Assembly (NCBI GenBank): GCA_900239685.1
Contig: OENT01000198.1
Location: forward strand, 62,001-126,000
Length of the DNA stretch: 64,000 nucleotides
DNA from: Rotaria macrura
Lineage: Eukaryota; Rotifera; Eurotatoria; Philodinida; Philodinidae
Reading direction: 5' to 3'
The stretch's first letter is position 1. Each line of letters begins with the position of its first letter. Positions 25,242-39,525 of the stretch are shown in pieces. Made by a program: the position numbers and the translations under genes. The notes under the pieces were generated by a model. The model was not told the origin of the DNA. It was given only the letters and a program-made list of their open reading frames with translations, and made no database searches.

Positions 25242-26335
25242 ATGGAAACTTTAATTGAACAAAGTGTTTCTACTAATACAAAGTGTTACGCGTGTGGTGC
25301 ACTTGTTTATGCTGTTGAAAAAAAGAAGACAGCTAATCATGTAAGTTACTGTGTAATAGGCAAAAAAAACACATATGATTTTGTTTAGGTCTATCATACA
25401 CAATGTTTTCGTTGTCGAATTTGTAAACGACATCTGACTGAATCATTACTGAATGAAGAAGGCGATAATATCTATTGTACAAGTTCGTTGAAGAAGAACA
25501 CCAATATCATCATAAGAAATCATCCCTTTTCTTCTTTGTTGAACTAGATTGTTATCGCAAAAAACTACGAGGTGAATGCAATGGTTTAGATTTTCGAAGA
25601 GCATCGGTCGAACAAGAACAAACTATCAGTAATAGTCATCGTTCTGATCAACCGACACCAATTGAGAATCCTCGGCCACCAATAAACTATGACTTTAAAC
25701 GACATCCGTCATTGACATTACGTCATCTAGAACGAAAATATCTATCTTATCAAGAACCGACTGCTAATATATCTGAGGTTTGTCGAATTTTCAAATTTGA
25801 ACTAGCACAGAAATCAACTAATCACCTTATTTAACTTAAGCGGACCGACGAAAATGTTGGAAGCATGCTGCCGTCTTCTCATCCAAGACATATAAAGTCG
25901 AATCTTTCTACCCCAATTCATTTCATAACATTTCGGCGTATGTCCTCAACAACAAAAGATGATGCATCACCAATATTACATTTTTCGCCTGTTCTATCAC
26001 CTCTTGCATGCATCAAGGAAGAATCAAGTAAAACAATGCCTACAGCATCACAGGAACTTCATGAAACGAAAAAAATGAAAGATCAAAAAATTGAAACTGT
26101 CCCTAGCACAAGCGGTGATATTAAATCTCAATTGAAAAATATGAATATCGATCTACCTATCATTTCGGCTACATCACTCGATTACAAACCTGGCATCGTG
26201 ATAAATTTGAAGAAAGACAACGAAAAAAAAGATGAACAGAAAAGCATATTTCGCTTTCCAAGTACTACTTCTACTCAAGTTCATCGTCGTAGCAAGAGTG
26301 CCAATAATGCCAATAAACGATACAATATTAAATGA
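25242..26335 (+). CDS. Single LIM-domain protein
   Basis: Four exons: 25242-25340, 25389-25482, 25548-25777 and 25841-26335, giving 305 residues. Residues about 14-70 form one complete LIM zinc-finger module: CYAC, a His and Cys (HTQC), FRC-RIC, and a final CTNC pair. The last pair is created by joining exons 2 and 3. It most resembles the LIM domains of EPLIN-type actin-binding proteins. The rest is polar and probably disordered, with Pro/Ser-rich stretches and a basic tail (RRSKSANNANKRYNIK). A cytoskeletal adaptor role is inferred. The exon 2 donor (GTTCGT) is weak, but the join restores the zinc ligands, which supports it. The third intron contains an in-frame stop, so its removal is required. 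Confidence 0.83.
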
Positions 26336-26339
26336 ACTT

Positions 26340-29220
26340 GTATAAGACACGAATAGTTCGCACTAAGCGTTATAATCTATGCATGTTTTACGTCGCTTGT
26401 TTTTTGAATTCACCAGCAACAATTGCCATAGAATAAAAAAAATGATTACTCATTCTTTGTCTTGTGATTTGATCAAAATAAGAAAGTATGCAATCGACAT
26501 GGTCATACACACATATTGGTATGCATGCATACATACATACAATATGAAATGCACTCATTCGTTAGCATGGCTATGATGAGATTGGCTACATCAAATTATA
26601 AAACAGTATTCTTCAGTTTTCCGTTTCATTCAAACGATAACAACACATTTTCTTTATGAAGTATCAATTTTCATTCAAATATAAATTTTTTTTCTTTGAT
26701 TTAACAGCTTCTTAAATGTATAACACTGCCATCTAGAGAAAATTTAGTAGAAATGTAATCTTCTACAAGACCACCTAAAACTCTGCTTCAAATGTTGACA
26801 AAACGACGTTATTAATGCCTTGAATGACGAAAAAGGATGGTTTTTTTCCGACTATTTTCCATCAGCTCGGATAATGGGATGATTTTCTTCGACACGAAAA
26901 CATTGCTGTTTCAAGTCGTTTTCCATGGAATGGGATAGATGATAAATACCATATATTCTCGTCGTTTATCAACTGGAATCTTGCTGTTTTTCATTGTCCA
27001 TGGTGAAAATATTTTCAGTCATTTTATGGTTCTTCTCAATAGCTAGTATGTTTTCATGTGAGAAAATCTTTATTTCCCAGAAAAAAGTTCACCAAAGAAG
27101 AGAACTGTGCATCTTTCTCAAGCTCCTAACGAAATACTTCCCAAATTACTCTTATATTGAAAAACTTTTTTCCCCCGAGTTACTATTCATTGTTCTTCCT
27201 TAATAAAAAAAGCCACGCTTTTCGAAATAATTAATTAGAAAAATTTAATTTAAAATAAATAAATACTTATCAGTAAAGAAACGATCCTTCTTACTCAAGA
27301 CCAACCGGCTCCCGTCAAAAAACGTCGAAATGAAAATAAATGTATGAGAATGTATAGTCTGAAATCTGATCGATCCGAAACACTACAATTTCTAATTAAG
27401 TACCCTAGTTTTCACCCAAATGTTTGAAAATTTCTATCAACTTTTTGATAAAAATGCGACTTGTTCAGAGCAGAATGGATTTTTGTGGTGTTTTCATGGA
27501 AAATAAAATTAATTAATTAGTTAAAGTCAACAAGTCACAAAAGGTTCATTTATATGCATTTAAAAATATTGACATTTAGGAATTCTTTTGGTCAAATCTA
27601 CCGAAAATCTTTAAAAACCTACTTCAAAAATTGTTTTCACCTTTTCTCCGTTGATGATTTTGTAATCAGCGCATCCAAAAGTTCTTGATGAGTCTTCATT
27701 GTATATTTATATATATATTATGTCCTTTTGTATGAAAAAGCATGTGAGATGCAGGCCATGACGCTGTTCTTTGGTTTAACTTAGCTTGGTTTTGTCATAT
27801 ATCCAGGCACTTACACAAGTGCAGGCGTCCACTTTCAGCGTTATTTGGCGATTTACAGTTTGTCACCTTTTTTTGCCGCAGAAGCTCTTTCAAACAAAAA
27901 CAAAATTTAAATGCATCCAGTCAAGACTGACTTACAAGTTTTGGATGTTGTTTGAGCTATTTCCAACACTTGTTTGGTGAATATCTTTCTTAAATATCGT
28001 GGCATAGGACTTGCATGCTTGTGGATCGAGATAAAGTTTTAAGGGAGGGGGGGGGGGTGGCCTTAAATGAAAAATACTTTATATTTAAAGATTATTATTT
28101 TCCAAGAGAAAAGAAAATATGTATCTTTTAGCTTTATTGTTCAATTTTATCTAAATAAAAATATTTTCGCTAGGAAACGTAAACATTTTGCATGATTGAA
28201 TAAAATGCGTTGCTCGATTTTGTCCGTTACAATATTTTTCTTCACAATAAACTAATACGAGATCAATTCAAAAGAATCTTTAGAATAAAGTTATGAAAGG
28301 CTTCTTAAGAATTGACTATTATTATTAGAAAATATATGGCTGGATGTAATTTGAGAGGCACCAGAATCTCTATATCATTATAGTATAGTGTTCATTTGAT
28401 TCCCTTCTTTTGCCATTCTTAGATCATAGACGGATTTTTGTGGATCAGTTATATCTGCACTGAGAGCTATAGCAGGTATCAAACATCATCATAAGTAAGT
28501 GAACCCACGATGCTTTGCCAAAAAAATTTTAAGAGACAAAATTTCAACTATTCTGTTCTATACTTTATCGAACAGAATATTCACAGTAGAACCTACTGAT
28601 TCAATTATATTTGTACATGAGTTGTAACAATATGTTTGGTTTCACAATTAGATCTTGACTTAGATTGTTACTCTCGCATAGTGGGGTAACTCAGACTTGA
28701 CCACTAGGCCATATATTCTGGCCTAATCATCAAAAAAAAAGGAAGTAATACCTACCATTGCTGATATGATATATTATAGATTTCTTTGAACATCGAAAAA
28801 CGTTTTCCTATCATCTAAAATCTCTAGCTCATTCTAGCACTCTGAGGAGTGCGGCAGATACTTTGGGCTTGATTATTTGAATGTATTGTCACGAGCATTT
28901 CCGTGTGTATTTTTTTAATTTCAAAAATTTTCTTGACATTCTTTATGTCGTCGTATGGTAATAAATTCTTATTTCTAACTTATACTATACTACTAGCACA
29001 CATGCTCGACTCGAAACTCGACAAGTCACACACAATCTTGATGTGTCAGTTCACAAACGACATCTATCGAACTCCACTGTTTATAGCGATACGATGAAGT
29101 CTAATCAATACGATTTGATTGGAATATTTAAAGATCTACTGCGATGATACTTTTTCTTCAACTGATAGTTTTGTTATTTATTTTTTTCTAATCAGAAGCA
29201 ATAGACAAATACTTGATTTC
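26340..29220. other. 2.9 kb spacer, no gene seen
   Basis: AT-rich sequence with short open frames only. A run of 11 G at about 28047-28057 stands out against the composition. No repeat ends, RNA gene or coding exon could be supported. The 3' part should carry the promoter for BRX1. Confidence 0.55.
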
Positions 29221-29267
29221 ATGTTTTTTTTTCTAATTTTCCTTAGATTCCAGTGTAATCGATCAAT

Positions 29268-30375
29268 ATGACTAAAATTAACAAACGTAAATCAACAAAA
29301 TCCGCTTCACGAAATCGATCGGAGAAAAAGTTCAAAAAGTCTCGTCGACAAGAACAAATCGATAAAGACAATAATGATGAATCTCTTAATATTCATCGAT
29401 TAGGTCCAGCACCAATATCAACGTCATTATTAGTTCAGCGTTTACCATCAACGCGTTCATCGGATGCGGTGCAATCGATGAAAAGTTCATGGATTAATAA
29501 ACAACGTGTTTTAATATTTTCATCACGTGGCATATCCTATTTAGGACGTCATGTAATGAAAAATCTACGCTCAATAATGGCACATTCGAAAAGTGAACCA
29601 AAAGCTGAATTACGTAAAAATTTTTCTGTTTTAAACGAAATAGCTGAATTACGTAATTGTAATAAAATCATATTTTTTGATATGAAAAAAAAACGTGATC
29701 TTTATTTATGGATGGCATCTGTACCTGATGGACCCACAGTTAAATTTCTCGTTGAAAATTTACATACTATGGAAGAATTAAAATTAACTGGTAATTGTTT
29801 ACGTGGTTCAAGACCACTTTTATCATTCGATACTAAGTTTGATGATGAACCACACTGGAAATTGATAAAAGAATTGTTAACGCAAATATTTGGTACACCG
29901 AAATCACATCCAAAATCGCAACCATTCATCGATCATGTATTAACATTTACCATAATTGATAATAAAATTTGGTTAAGAAATTATCAAATTGTTGAAGAAA
30001 ATGGTTCATTAGCTGAAATCGGTCCACGGTACACATACTTTCTTATACGACTAGATATATTTCTCATAGAAATATTTTATTTTCTTCTGTTTAAGATTTG
30101 TTCTTAATTTACATTGTGTTTTTGAAAAAAGTTTTTCGGGTATGCTGATCTATGAAAATCCATTATATGTGGCACCAAATTTGAAACGTCACTTGGCTAA
30201 AGCAGAAGCTTCTCAAAAATATAAACAACGTATTCAACAAAAATTAGCGTATGAAAAAAAGAAACCAGAAGAAAGTTTTCCATATGACAAAACTGATGAA
30301 ATATTTCAAACACCAGCTCCACCATTGGATAACGACGACGACGACGACGATGATGATGATGATGATTCAGAATAG
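29268..30375 (+). CDS. BRX1: BRX1 homologue, ribosome biogenesis protein (Brix domain)
   Basis: Two exons, 29268-30028 and 30096-30375, give 346 residues (human BRIX1 is about 353). After a basic N-terminus, the Brix domain runs from about residue 78 (QRVLIFSSRGIS) to about 265 and holds hallmark stretches such as NCNKIIFFDMKKKRDLYLWM, TGNCLRGSRPLLSFD, FGTPKSHPKSQPFIDHV and EIGPRFVLNL, the last completed across the splice. BRX1 acts in the nucleolus in early assembly of the large (60S) ribosomal subunit. The tail ends in an Asp run encoded by a GAC/GAT microsatellite. An acceptor-like CCTTAG lies 21 bases before the ATG. The next gene (ETFB) starts 135 bp after the stop. Confidence 0.96.
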
Positions 30376-30473
30376 ATTTATTTGTTTAGTTTTTCTTTTC
30401 TTTTTTTGTTAAATCTTCATTCACACAAAAAAAAACAAATCGTAGGAAGATCTTGCCATTCCTAATGAAGGAA

Positions 30474-30510
30474 AATAAAATCGTTACGTTGTTGAATTTT
30501 CTGTTTTCAG
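30474..30510 (+). promoter_or_regulatory. AATAAA followed by splice acceptor, BRX1-ETFB junction
   Basis: AATAAA at 30474-30479 is followed 31 bases later by a pyrimidine-rich CTGTTTTCAG that ends directly at the ETFB ATG (30511). A poly(A) signal closely followed by an acceptor with no upstream exon of its own is the arrangement expected where a polycistronic pre-mRNA is cut and trans-spliced. Spliced-leader trans-splicing is known in bdelloid rotifers; its use here is inference. Confidence 0.5.
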
Positions 30511-33500
30511 ATGGCTCTACGTGTATTGGTTGGTGTCAAACGTGCTATTGACTATGCTGTTAAAATTCAAGTTAAAACTGATAAAACTGGAGTTGTTACG
30601 GAAGGTGTTAAACATTCGATGAATCCTTTCGATGAGATAGCCGTTGAGGAAGCCATACGTTTAAAAGAGAAAAAAGTTGCACAAGAAGTCATAGCTATTT
30701 CTTGTGGACCAACACAATGTCAAGTATAGATTTTTATGAAACCGAACAAACAGTTCATTTTCATTTTCAATTTTACTATTTTAAGGAAACACTTCGAACA
30801 GCTTTAGCTTTGGGTGCTGATCGAGCAATACATGTTGAAATTACTGGCAAAGATTATGAAACGCTTCAGCCATTGGCTATTTCAAAGTTAATTGCTGCCG
30901 TAGCTAAGAAAGAAAATGTAGATTTAGTTCTGCTTGGAAAACAGGTTAGTTTGTTAATGTAGACGTATTCATTATTTGAACTTTATTTACAATTAGCTAT
31001 GCGAATATAAAATACAAGTAACACAGTTATTGAGGAAGATAGATAAGTTTGGAATTAAAAATTTACTTCAAAATCATTAAGATACTAAAAATGAATAAGA
31101 AGCACGCGAATCTGTCATTTTATTAGGTTTTTTCCTTTTACATCACTGTTGAATAGACAAAAGAATCTTATATTCTTTAATCTTACAAAAAGAAAAGAAT
31201 GTACTTAGGCAAACTTTTAAGGGACATGCCGTTTTTTTTAACACCATAAAATATCTTCGCCCACTTTTCTGTGGCAACTTATGCAACCTTTGAAAATATT
31301 TTATTGATATTAGATGTTATTTTCAGCTAATCACATGATTAGGCTCAACATAGGCGGATCTAAGTTCACATTCTTTGCAAGGTTTTTTCTGTGTACGTTA
31401 TTCCGACGAACTACATATTCTTTTTTTGACTCTCTACTCTACACTATTTTCACTGAAAGTTTCAGTACCTATTATAATATGCAGTTTGAAATATTGAAAA
31501 GTACACATGTTACTTGACTAGGTCAAATTTTGTAAATTATGAATGACTATGTTATATTCTTGACGATAAAAATTAGTTTGATGTTTCGATGAATGTCACA
31601 AGTTAATTACTGTCTGGTCTAATTGTTAGTCTATTCATAAGCACATCAAAACTTCAGCAGCTATGCTTAATTAAAAAGATTTTTAGTTATTCTAGTTTAC
31701 AATTTAGTTTCCGACAGATGAATTGTCACATTTCATTCAAGAAAATCTTTGAAATATGATTATCTAATTGAAAAGAATTAGAACTATGCTTACTCTACTT
31801 AGCTTTTGATTGTCTTTTTTATTTTGAATTACGAGATATTTCTTGCTCCATTATTTGGAAAATTTTCATTTTCATCATTAAAATCATATTCAATATTTAT
31901 CGTGAATGAAAAACTTAGTTAGACTTTTATTTAATTCTATGGAAATAAGACTTGTCGTCAATCTGATAAGCTTATGTTGACTTGAAGAAAAGTAGTACGA
32001 GAAATGACAAATTGATGAAGAATAGAATGCTCTTGTTTTAAACTAATTTTTAATAATCTTTTAGTAGTTTTGTTAACCCTATGACTAAACAATGACTCTA
32101 TGGGAATTTCTCGTTATTACCAATGCAACTGATTATTACTCAATATTAGACATATTATTACTAGTGATTAGATGAATAGAATTCTAAATTACCATAAACT
32201 TTAGTCAACATGAGGAAGTTTGAAGTAGACAGATGTGCTTTTTTCTGATGACTAAATATAAGTTTTATTTCATTGAAAGAATATCACTAATTGTTAGTTT
32301 TTATCATCAATTCAATAAGATATTATAAATTATTTCGACAGGTCATTTTCTAATAATTCTTTACGATGGTGAAATTTATTAGTTATTCTCTAGTAATTTA
32401 TCAGTTATTTACAATAAAAATTGAATCTCTAGGATTGTAATATTTTTATGCTGTTTATAAATATCAAAATATTGATTGCGAAAAGTAAAATTCTACAAAA
32501 AAATAATATTCGTCAAAATTTATTGAAAATGAATGATGAACAAGAAGTACAAGTTGATAAATAGTCAATTAAATCATTCTTTTAATATTTGTTCCTTAAT
32601 TTGAATGGCTTCGTTGTTTCTTTTTCTGTAACATAGATCTTTGTAGTTTGACTCTATTTTCAGAATAGCTATCCGCTCTATAATTTCACTTGATATGTCA
32701 TTCTAGCAATACCTATGGTTACTATTATGAAAAGATATTCTTCTTGTTACAATAGATAACATACTCAATTAGATGTCTTTAGCTTTTTTCGTACGAGTTA
32801 AATTATTCGATACTTTTTAAAATGATCATAGTTCTAGTGATATGCTTCTTTTCAAGTGTATTTGTAAAGTTGTAAAATCGAAATATTAAATCAATTAAAT
32901 ACTATAGACAATACTCGAAAAATTATATAGATTGTCTAGTCATTGTTATCAAATCTTTGTCACTATTCGTATCAAAAATAGCTATATGACCAATAGACAA
33001 TAGTAGTGGAAGATCGAAAGAATCTATCTTCAAATTGGTGATTGCTCCAGTTCAATGTTGATCATATAATAGAATGATCTGAATCTTAGTTTTCTATTGT
33101 GATGAGCTCTGACTTTTCTACTTGTTTTAAATGATGCGTTGTATGTAATTTAATCTTGTTTATTCAGGCTATCGATGATGATTCGAATCAGACAGGTCAA
33201 ATGGTTGCCGGTCTTCTTTCTTGGCCTCAGGTAATCAAACAAAGGCAAATAATGACAAAAATTATTTTTATTATTTATTTTCTATTTTGTTTTCAGGCTC
33301 TGTTTGCTTCAAAAGTCGATATTCAAGATAAAAAAGCTGAAGTTATGCGTGAAATCGATGGTGGTTCAGAAACAATTCGCGTAAAATTACCTGCTGTGAT
33401 CACAGCTGATCTTCGTCTTAATCAGCCACGCTTTGCTAATCTTCCTTCAATACAAGTAAATTTTTGCTAAGAAATAAAATTAGTGCAATTTGTTTTTCTT

Positions 33501-33679
33501 TTTGACAGAAAGCAAAGAAGAAACCATTGGCCAAGATGTCACCGAGCGATTTAGGTGTCGATATAAAACCCCATCAAGAATATTTATCCTATGAAGAACC
33601 ACCCAAACGGCAAGGTGGTGGTCGAATATCAAGCGTTGATGAGCTCATCAGTAAACTCAAAGAAAAGGGACTTGTTTAG
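30511..33679 (+). CDS. ETFB: Electron transfer flavoprotein beta subunit
   Basis: Five exons: 30511-30723, 30786-30944, 33168-33230, 33297-33455 and 33509-33679, all joined in phase 0, give 254 residues, the usual length. The N-terminus ([18 protein letters not shown]) and the ETF-beta signature region ([20 protein letters not shown], then [13 protein letters not shown]) are plain. The protein partners ETFA in the mitochondrial matrix. The heterodimer carries FAD, with AMP bound by the beta subunit, and passes electrons from acyl-CoA and related dehydrogenases to ETF-ubiquinone oxidoreductase. ANLPSIQKAKKKP corresponds to the dehydrogenase recognition loop. Intron 2 is 2.2 kb, against 52-66 bp for the others. 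RAB6 starts 174 bp after the stop. Confidence 0.97.
30945..33167. other. Long ETFB intron 2 (2.2 kb)
   Basis: Very AT-rich. No nested gene, exon or transposon ends could be supported. The few open frames are short and unsupported. Donor GTTAGT and acceptor TATTCAG are normal. Confidence 0.8.
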
Positions 33680-33853
33680 AATAGAACTGTTTGATTCTTT
33701 TTTTCACTCTTCTATCGCAACAATGCGACCTATTTTCGATTTTGAATAGAAACAAAGTTCCTCCATCGTCGTTTTTTTTTCAATAATAGATTAAGATTCT
33801 AACGATTTCTTTTAGATAAATTGATTTTTATCAGGCAAACATATTGACATAGA

Positions 33854-34971
<1,118 letters not shown>

Positions 34972-35495
34972 TCAAGATAAGATTGGCCATTGAAAAAATA
35001 CAGGATATTTCTCGTTGGATTCTCTTGTCTCATTATTCTTAAGTATTACTTTTTTTAAACTTACTTATATTTTTGTTATCATGACAAGCAGCAAAAAAAT
35101 TTTCTCCGACGCTTTTCTTTTCTTTTCTTTTTTTTTTAATCCTTTTACTTCTGTCAATTATTATGGCTTATTCCGTGACATAAATCTTGTTTCATCCTGG
35201 GCAAATACAAAAGAATATACTGATTTTATTGTTGACAAACAATTTTGTTTTTATTCATTGTTAAAACGATACGCAGCTTTTTTTCTTTCTTTATAGAGCA
35301 AAATATTATATGTTTGTATCTGATTTCTTATTCTTTTTGTTTGTTATTACAGAATAAAATCATAATATTGACACTGATATACAAGTTTCGATTATAGTAT
35401 AAGACACATCGAACCATAATCGAAATATGAAATATTAATACTCCATAAGTCGATATTCTCATTACGTATAGATTAGTACAGGGACATATTGATAA

Positions 35496-35954
35496 ATGGC
35501 GACATTCGCTTTTCATTTCATCAGTCTGATGTCGTCGATATTTTCTTATTTACTCATTGTATTTGTTGCTCATATATTAGGTAAATGAATGATTCAATCG
35601 ATTTCATATCTGTAAATAAAACTTATTTGTAAACGACTTGTAGGAGTCACTGCTTCTAATCAAGGTTCTATTCGAGTATGTAATCGAGGAGCGTATGTAG
35701 CACAATGTGGTCTTAATTCACGAACTGCCGATGGTCGAACCCGTTCGTATAATACGGGTAATTTTCTTGCCGGTCAATGTTCAACACTTGAGCTTCCATA
35801 CGAAGCTGTATGGGGACAAGCTTGGTGTGATAATTATGTCTTCATCGCTATGACGAAACGTATTTTTCAAGACGAATTCAATACTCCAAGTGTTCGATGC
35901 TATGATATAGGCGGAACAACATTAAATCCAAGTATGACTCGAATAGAATGTTAA
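35496..35954 (+). CDS. Small secreted six-Cys protein, function unknown
   Basis: Two exons, 35496-35580 and 35644-35954, give 131 residues. Residues 12-33 (MSSIFSYLLIVFVAHILG) are a good signal peptide, so Met12 (35529) may be the true start. The mature part of about 100 residues has six Cys, consistent with three disulfides. It begins with the pattern SIRVCNRGAYVAQCGL and contains AGQCSTLELP. I do not know a named family for it. Short secreted invertebrate proteins with a VxNxGAYVA start exist, which makes a beta-sandwich fold plausible, but this is inference only. The gene follows RAB6 by about 0.5 kb on the same strand and faces the receptor gene tail to tail. Confidence 0.75.
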
Positions 35955-36145
35955 TTAAAAAGAAGACAAATAGATTTAAAAAAATAAAAACAAAGAGTTG
36001 ATGAATTCCTTTTTAATGTACAAGTTTTTTTTCCAGTCTCAAGAAAAAAAAAAGAAAGAGTTAATTAACGGAAGCAAGACTAGACATACAATGATAAGTG
36101 AATAAGATTATAAAGCTCAGAAAATAAGGACAATATACAATAAGA

Positions 36146-38238
36146 TTATTTAAAACGAGAAAATACTTGTTCAACACGAGTTTTTAAAGATTTTAATATG
36201 CCAATATTAATTCGACTGTTGCTATAATCTGACTCTGAACGTGTAGTTGCTGATGATGATGTTAATCGACTCCATCGTCTTGGATGATGAAAACTGAATT
36301 CTAATCCAGCAATAGAATCTTGTCGTTGATCAAGTGACCATTTACCACTGAGTACAAGTTCATAAGCATCAGTTTGACCGAATTCTTGTAGAAATGTTTC
36401 ACGATCACTATTTGTATTATTTTCTGGTATGGGCATATAGAAATATCTTGTACATAAACAGCATAGCAAACGTGTTAATTCACGACGAAAACGTTTGCCA
36501 AAAAAGATATATAAATAGCATTGTGATGCCGAATTAAATATCATTAAAAATTTACCGAACTCATCCATATGTTGAAAGAAACGATAATGATAGGATATAT
36601 CAACATATTTGTCTGGATCATAAGCAAAAAATGCAGCAAACGGAATGGACGGCATTATACAAACGAGATAAATTGAAATAACAACAACAAGCATATGCGT
36701 TACATCATTACGTTTTTCTTCATAAGGATTCATTTGACGATGACGCTTTTTTGTTGTTGAAAGTGTTCGTATAAGATGTAGATTTAATTTGAATACAACA
36801 AGAAAAGGTATGATACGTACAAGAAAACAATTTACAAATAATGTTATCGTTAAACGATATGCTAAAGATTTGCCGATTTCACTTAAGCCTGATACCCAAA
36901 ATATAATGGATATCAAGTCACTTTTATTTGAGTAATAATAATAAAAATTATCATTGTTGGTTGATAGATTTAAGAGATCATTTGTTGTATTATATGCAGT
37001 TACACTTGGCATTGCATGACACGAATGTGCTAATATTTGTGGTATTAAATATGCTAACGCCAAAAATAGACATAAGATCAATACAAATAGAGAATTCCGA
37101 CGCGTACACAACTTTTCACCGGAAAATGGAAAACAAATCATAATGTATCGATCAACAGTAAAACCAAGTGTAATCCTAAAAAGAAAAAAGAAAGTTTTCA
37201 TTTTCGTATTTTCTCTATCAATAATTGAATAAAGAATTTTTTGTTTACCATGTTGATAGAGCAAACGTGCTTGAAGCTAGTGCTTTGGCCAATGAAACAA
37301 GTATGCAATTAAAACGACTTGGACTGAAGAGTATTTCCATTTCAAATACAATGCCCGATAATAATGTTATACTATTTGACAAACATAAAGCTGTTAAATA
37401 GGCATATGTCGACAGAGTACGCATTCTTGGACGTAATAATGTACAAACAGCTAACATATTGCCTATTTCAAGTAAATAAACAATTGTATGATGAATCTAT
37501 TTATAAATTTTGTAAGTAATCGGTATTTTCAACCGAATGGAAGATTAACACAATGCTATGCTTTTTCTTAAGCTCGTTTTATTCATAAAATTTCTTGAAT
37601 TCCAAAATTATCAAGTCGGATCCTTTTCATACTCAGAAGATTCCTAACCGAAAGTCTTGTGTCTATCTTGAGTGTCAATTTTCAAAATACACTCGCAGTC
37701 TTGTTTATCTTTTTCAGAGCATACTGCCAATGATCCTAGTAGAACGCGAACACAATTCATTTGTACTGAAAGTCTACAAGCTATCAGTTGAGAATCAGAC
37801 CAGTCAGAAGAATATTTTTTAAATTCATTCTTAGTTTTGAATTTTAGTAAAATGGATTCTGATGGGATCGTGCAAAGTCTTTGATTTTTTCCATCTTGTT
37901 ATACATTGCTAAGCTTTCAAGTACAGATGTTTGTTCTTTCAAAGTTTCAAATCGTACTTTTGAAAGGGAGAATCTCAATAACACACTGAATTAGTTATAT
38001 ACATGTATGTATACTTACCAATAATACCAATTGTACACACGGATATGGTTAACCAACGGAAAGATGATCGTGGTAACCATGTGCCTAAGCCCCCATCATA
38101 TAGAATATCGTTCCATGTTAAATCAAATAATTCCTCAGGATTGGCAGAGGAATCGGACGGTGATAATTTGTTTTGTGTTATATTCATATTATTGATTTTA
38201 TTCATCGTATTATTCATTAAGACCGTAGTAGTAATCAT
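36146..38238 (-). CDS. Rhodopsin-like GPCR, probable neuropeptide (FMRFamide-receptor-like) receptor
   Basis: Three exons: 38019-38238, 37249-37462 and 36146-37175, giving 487 residues. The N-terminus has several Asn-glycosylation sequons. TM1 includes the GN pair created at the first splice. TM2-TM3 lie mostly in exon 2 with a conserved-position Cys (FNCIL), and the third exon opens WITLGFTVDRY, with DRY at 153-155. TM6 reads MLVVVISIYLVCIMPSIPF. TM7 has NSASQCYLYIFFGKRFRREL instead of NPxxY, the wording typical of FMRFamide-type peptide receptors. An amphipathic helix 8 with a CCLC palmitoylation-type cluster and a Ser-rich tail follow. Coupling and ligand are inferred from family only. The loop before TM5 is long and Asn-rich. 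Confidence 0.9.
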
Positions 38239-38299
38239 ATTTGGAATAAATTTCTGTTTTAATTTGGTAGGCCTTACTGAATAGGCAAAATAAATTATT

Positions 38300-39488
38300 G
38301 TTCACGTACTCGTTGTTTGTTTTCTTGGTGACGAGGATAACTGACTGTTATCAAAGAATAAAGAAAATTGTCATTGACATAAAACAACAGAGTAGATAAC
38401 AAATTGTTTAAACTTGATCAAATTTCTAGAATAATTTAGTATAAATATCAATTTATCATGACTATTAATTTCTTTCTTAAGATAATAGAAAAAATACGAG
38501 AGACATTTGAGAACATTCTTTTTTTTGTTTCCTATTATTAATAATTATAATTCTGATGAGCAAAAGGAAATTGAAATCTCTGTTGAAGACAAACTCTGAG
38601 TAGATCTATTCTTACTTTTCTTTTCCATTTTTTCTTTCTTCTTTTTCACAACGCAACATCGGATTAGCCAGGCCGAGGGAAAGGAACGCAACACACTTAT
38701 TAAGAAAACCTCTGTATTTTTAATATGACATAAAAAAGTGATGTTTTTTTTTTTCTTAAACTTTTGTTTCCAAGTTCAAAACTGTCGTATCATGTTTTTC
38801 TCGGTGTTTCATTTAATATTTTCTTTTCTTCTAAACTATCTATTTTTTTCTTTTTCTTGCGTGACTTTATATCATCTTCATTAATTAAAAGTCATCTTAT
38901 ATTATTGGCTGATATTAACATTTAGACTTCAGATCCGATGAAATAAATGATGAAGATTTTTCTAAATACTAGTAAACGGTTGATTAGAAATGGGAAACTA
39001 TAAATAGAAAGATAATGTAAAAAAAAGGGCTCGATGTTTTGTCCGTCTACATCCTCTTTACAGGTTTCTTCGTGTCAACTTTTCTTACCAATTTAGTTGA
39101 ACTGCTTTAAACTATTTTTAACTTGACTTTCTTCTCGCGCTTGTTTCTCAACTATACTGTCTTTTATCTAGAATCTCTTATTTTATTTATGAAAAAAAAA
39201 ATGTTGTTAAGATGAAATTGTTTCTTATCTTTTTATTTCTCTTCTTTAGATCTCTCTTTCCATCTTTTCTAGAGAGATGAACTAGCTGGAGCACAAAAAA
39301 ATATGTAAAAAGAAAAAAGAAATGTACGCATCAGCTGTTCTATTTTTAGTATATCAGCTAAGTAATGAATTACGTATAATAGACATTCTCAGATTCTATA
39401 AAACCTAATTATATCATCAAAAGGTAATTTAGCTTGTTTCTATTTTTTGACACTCACTTTTATACTAGTTGATTATTAGATCGGATCA

Positions 39489-39525
<37 letters not shown>

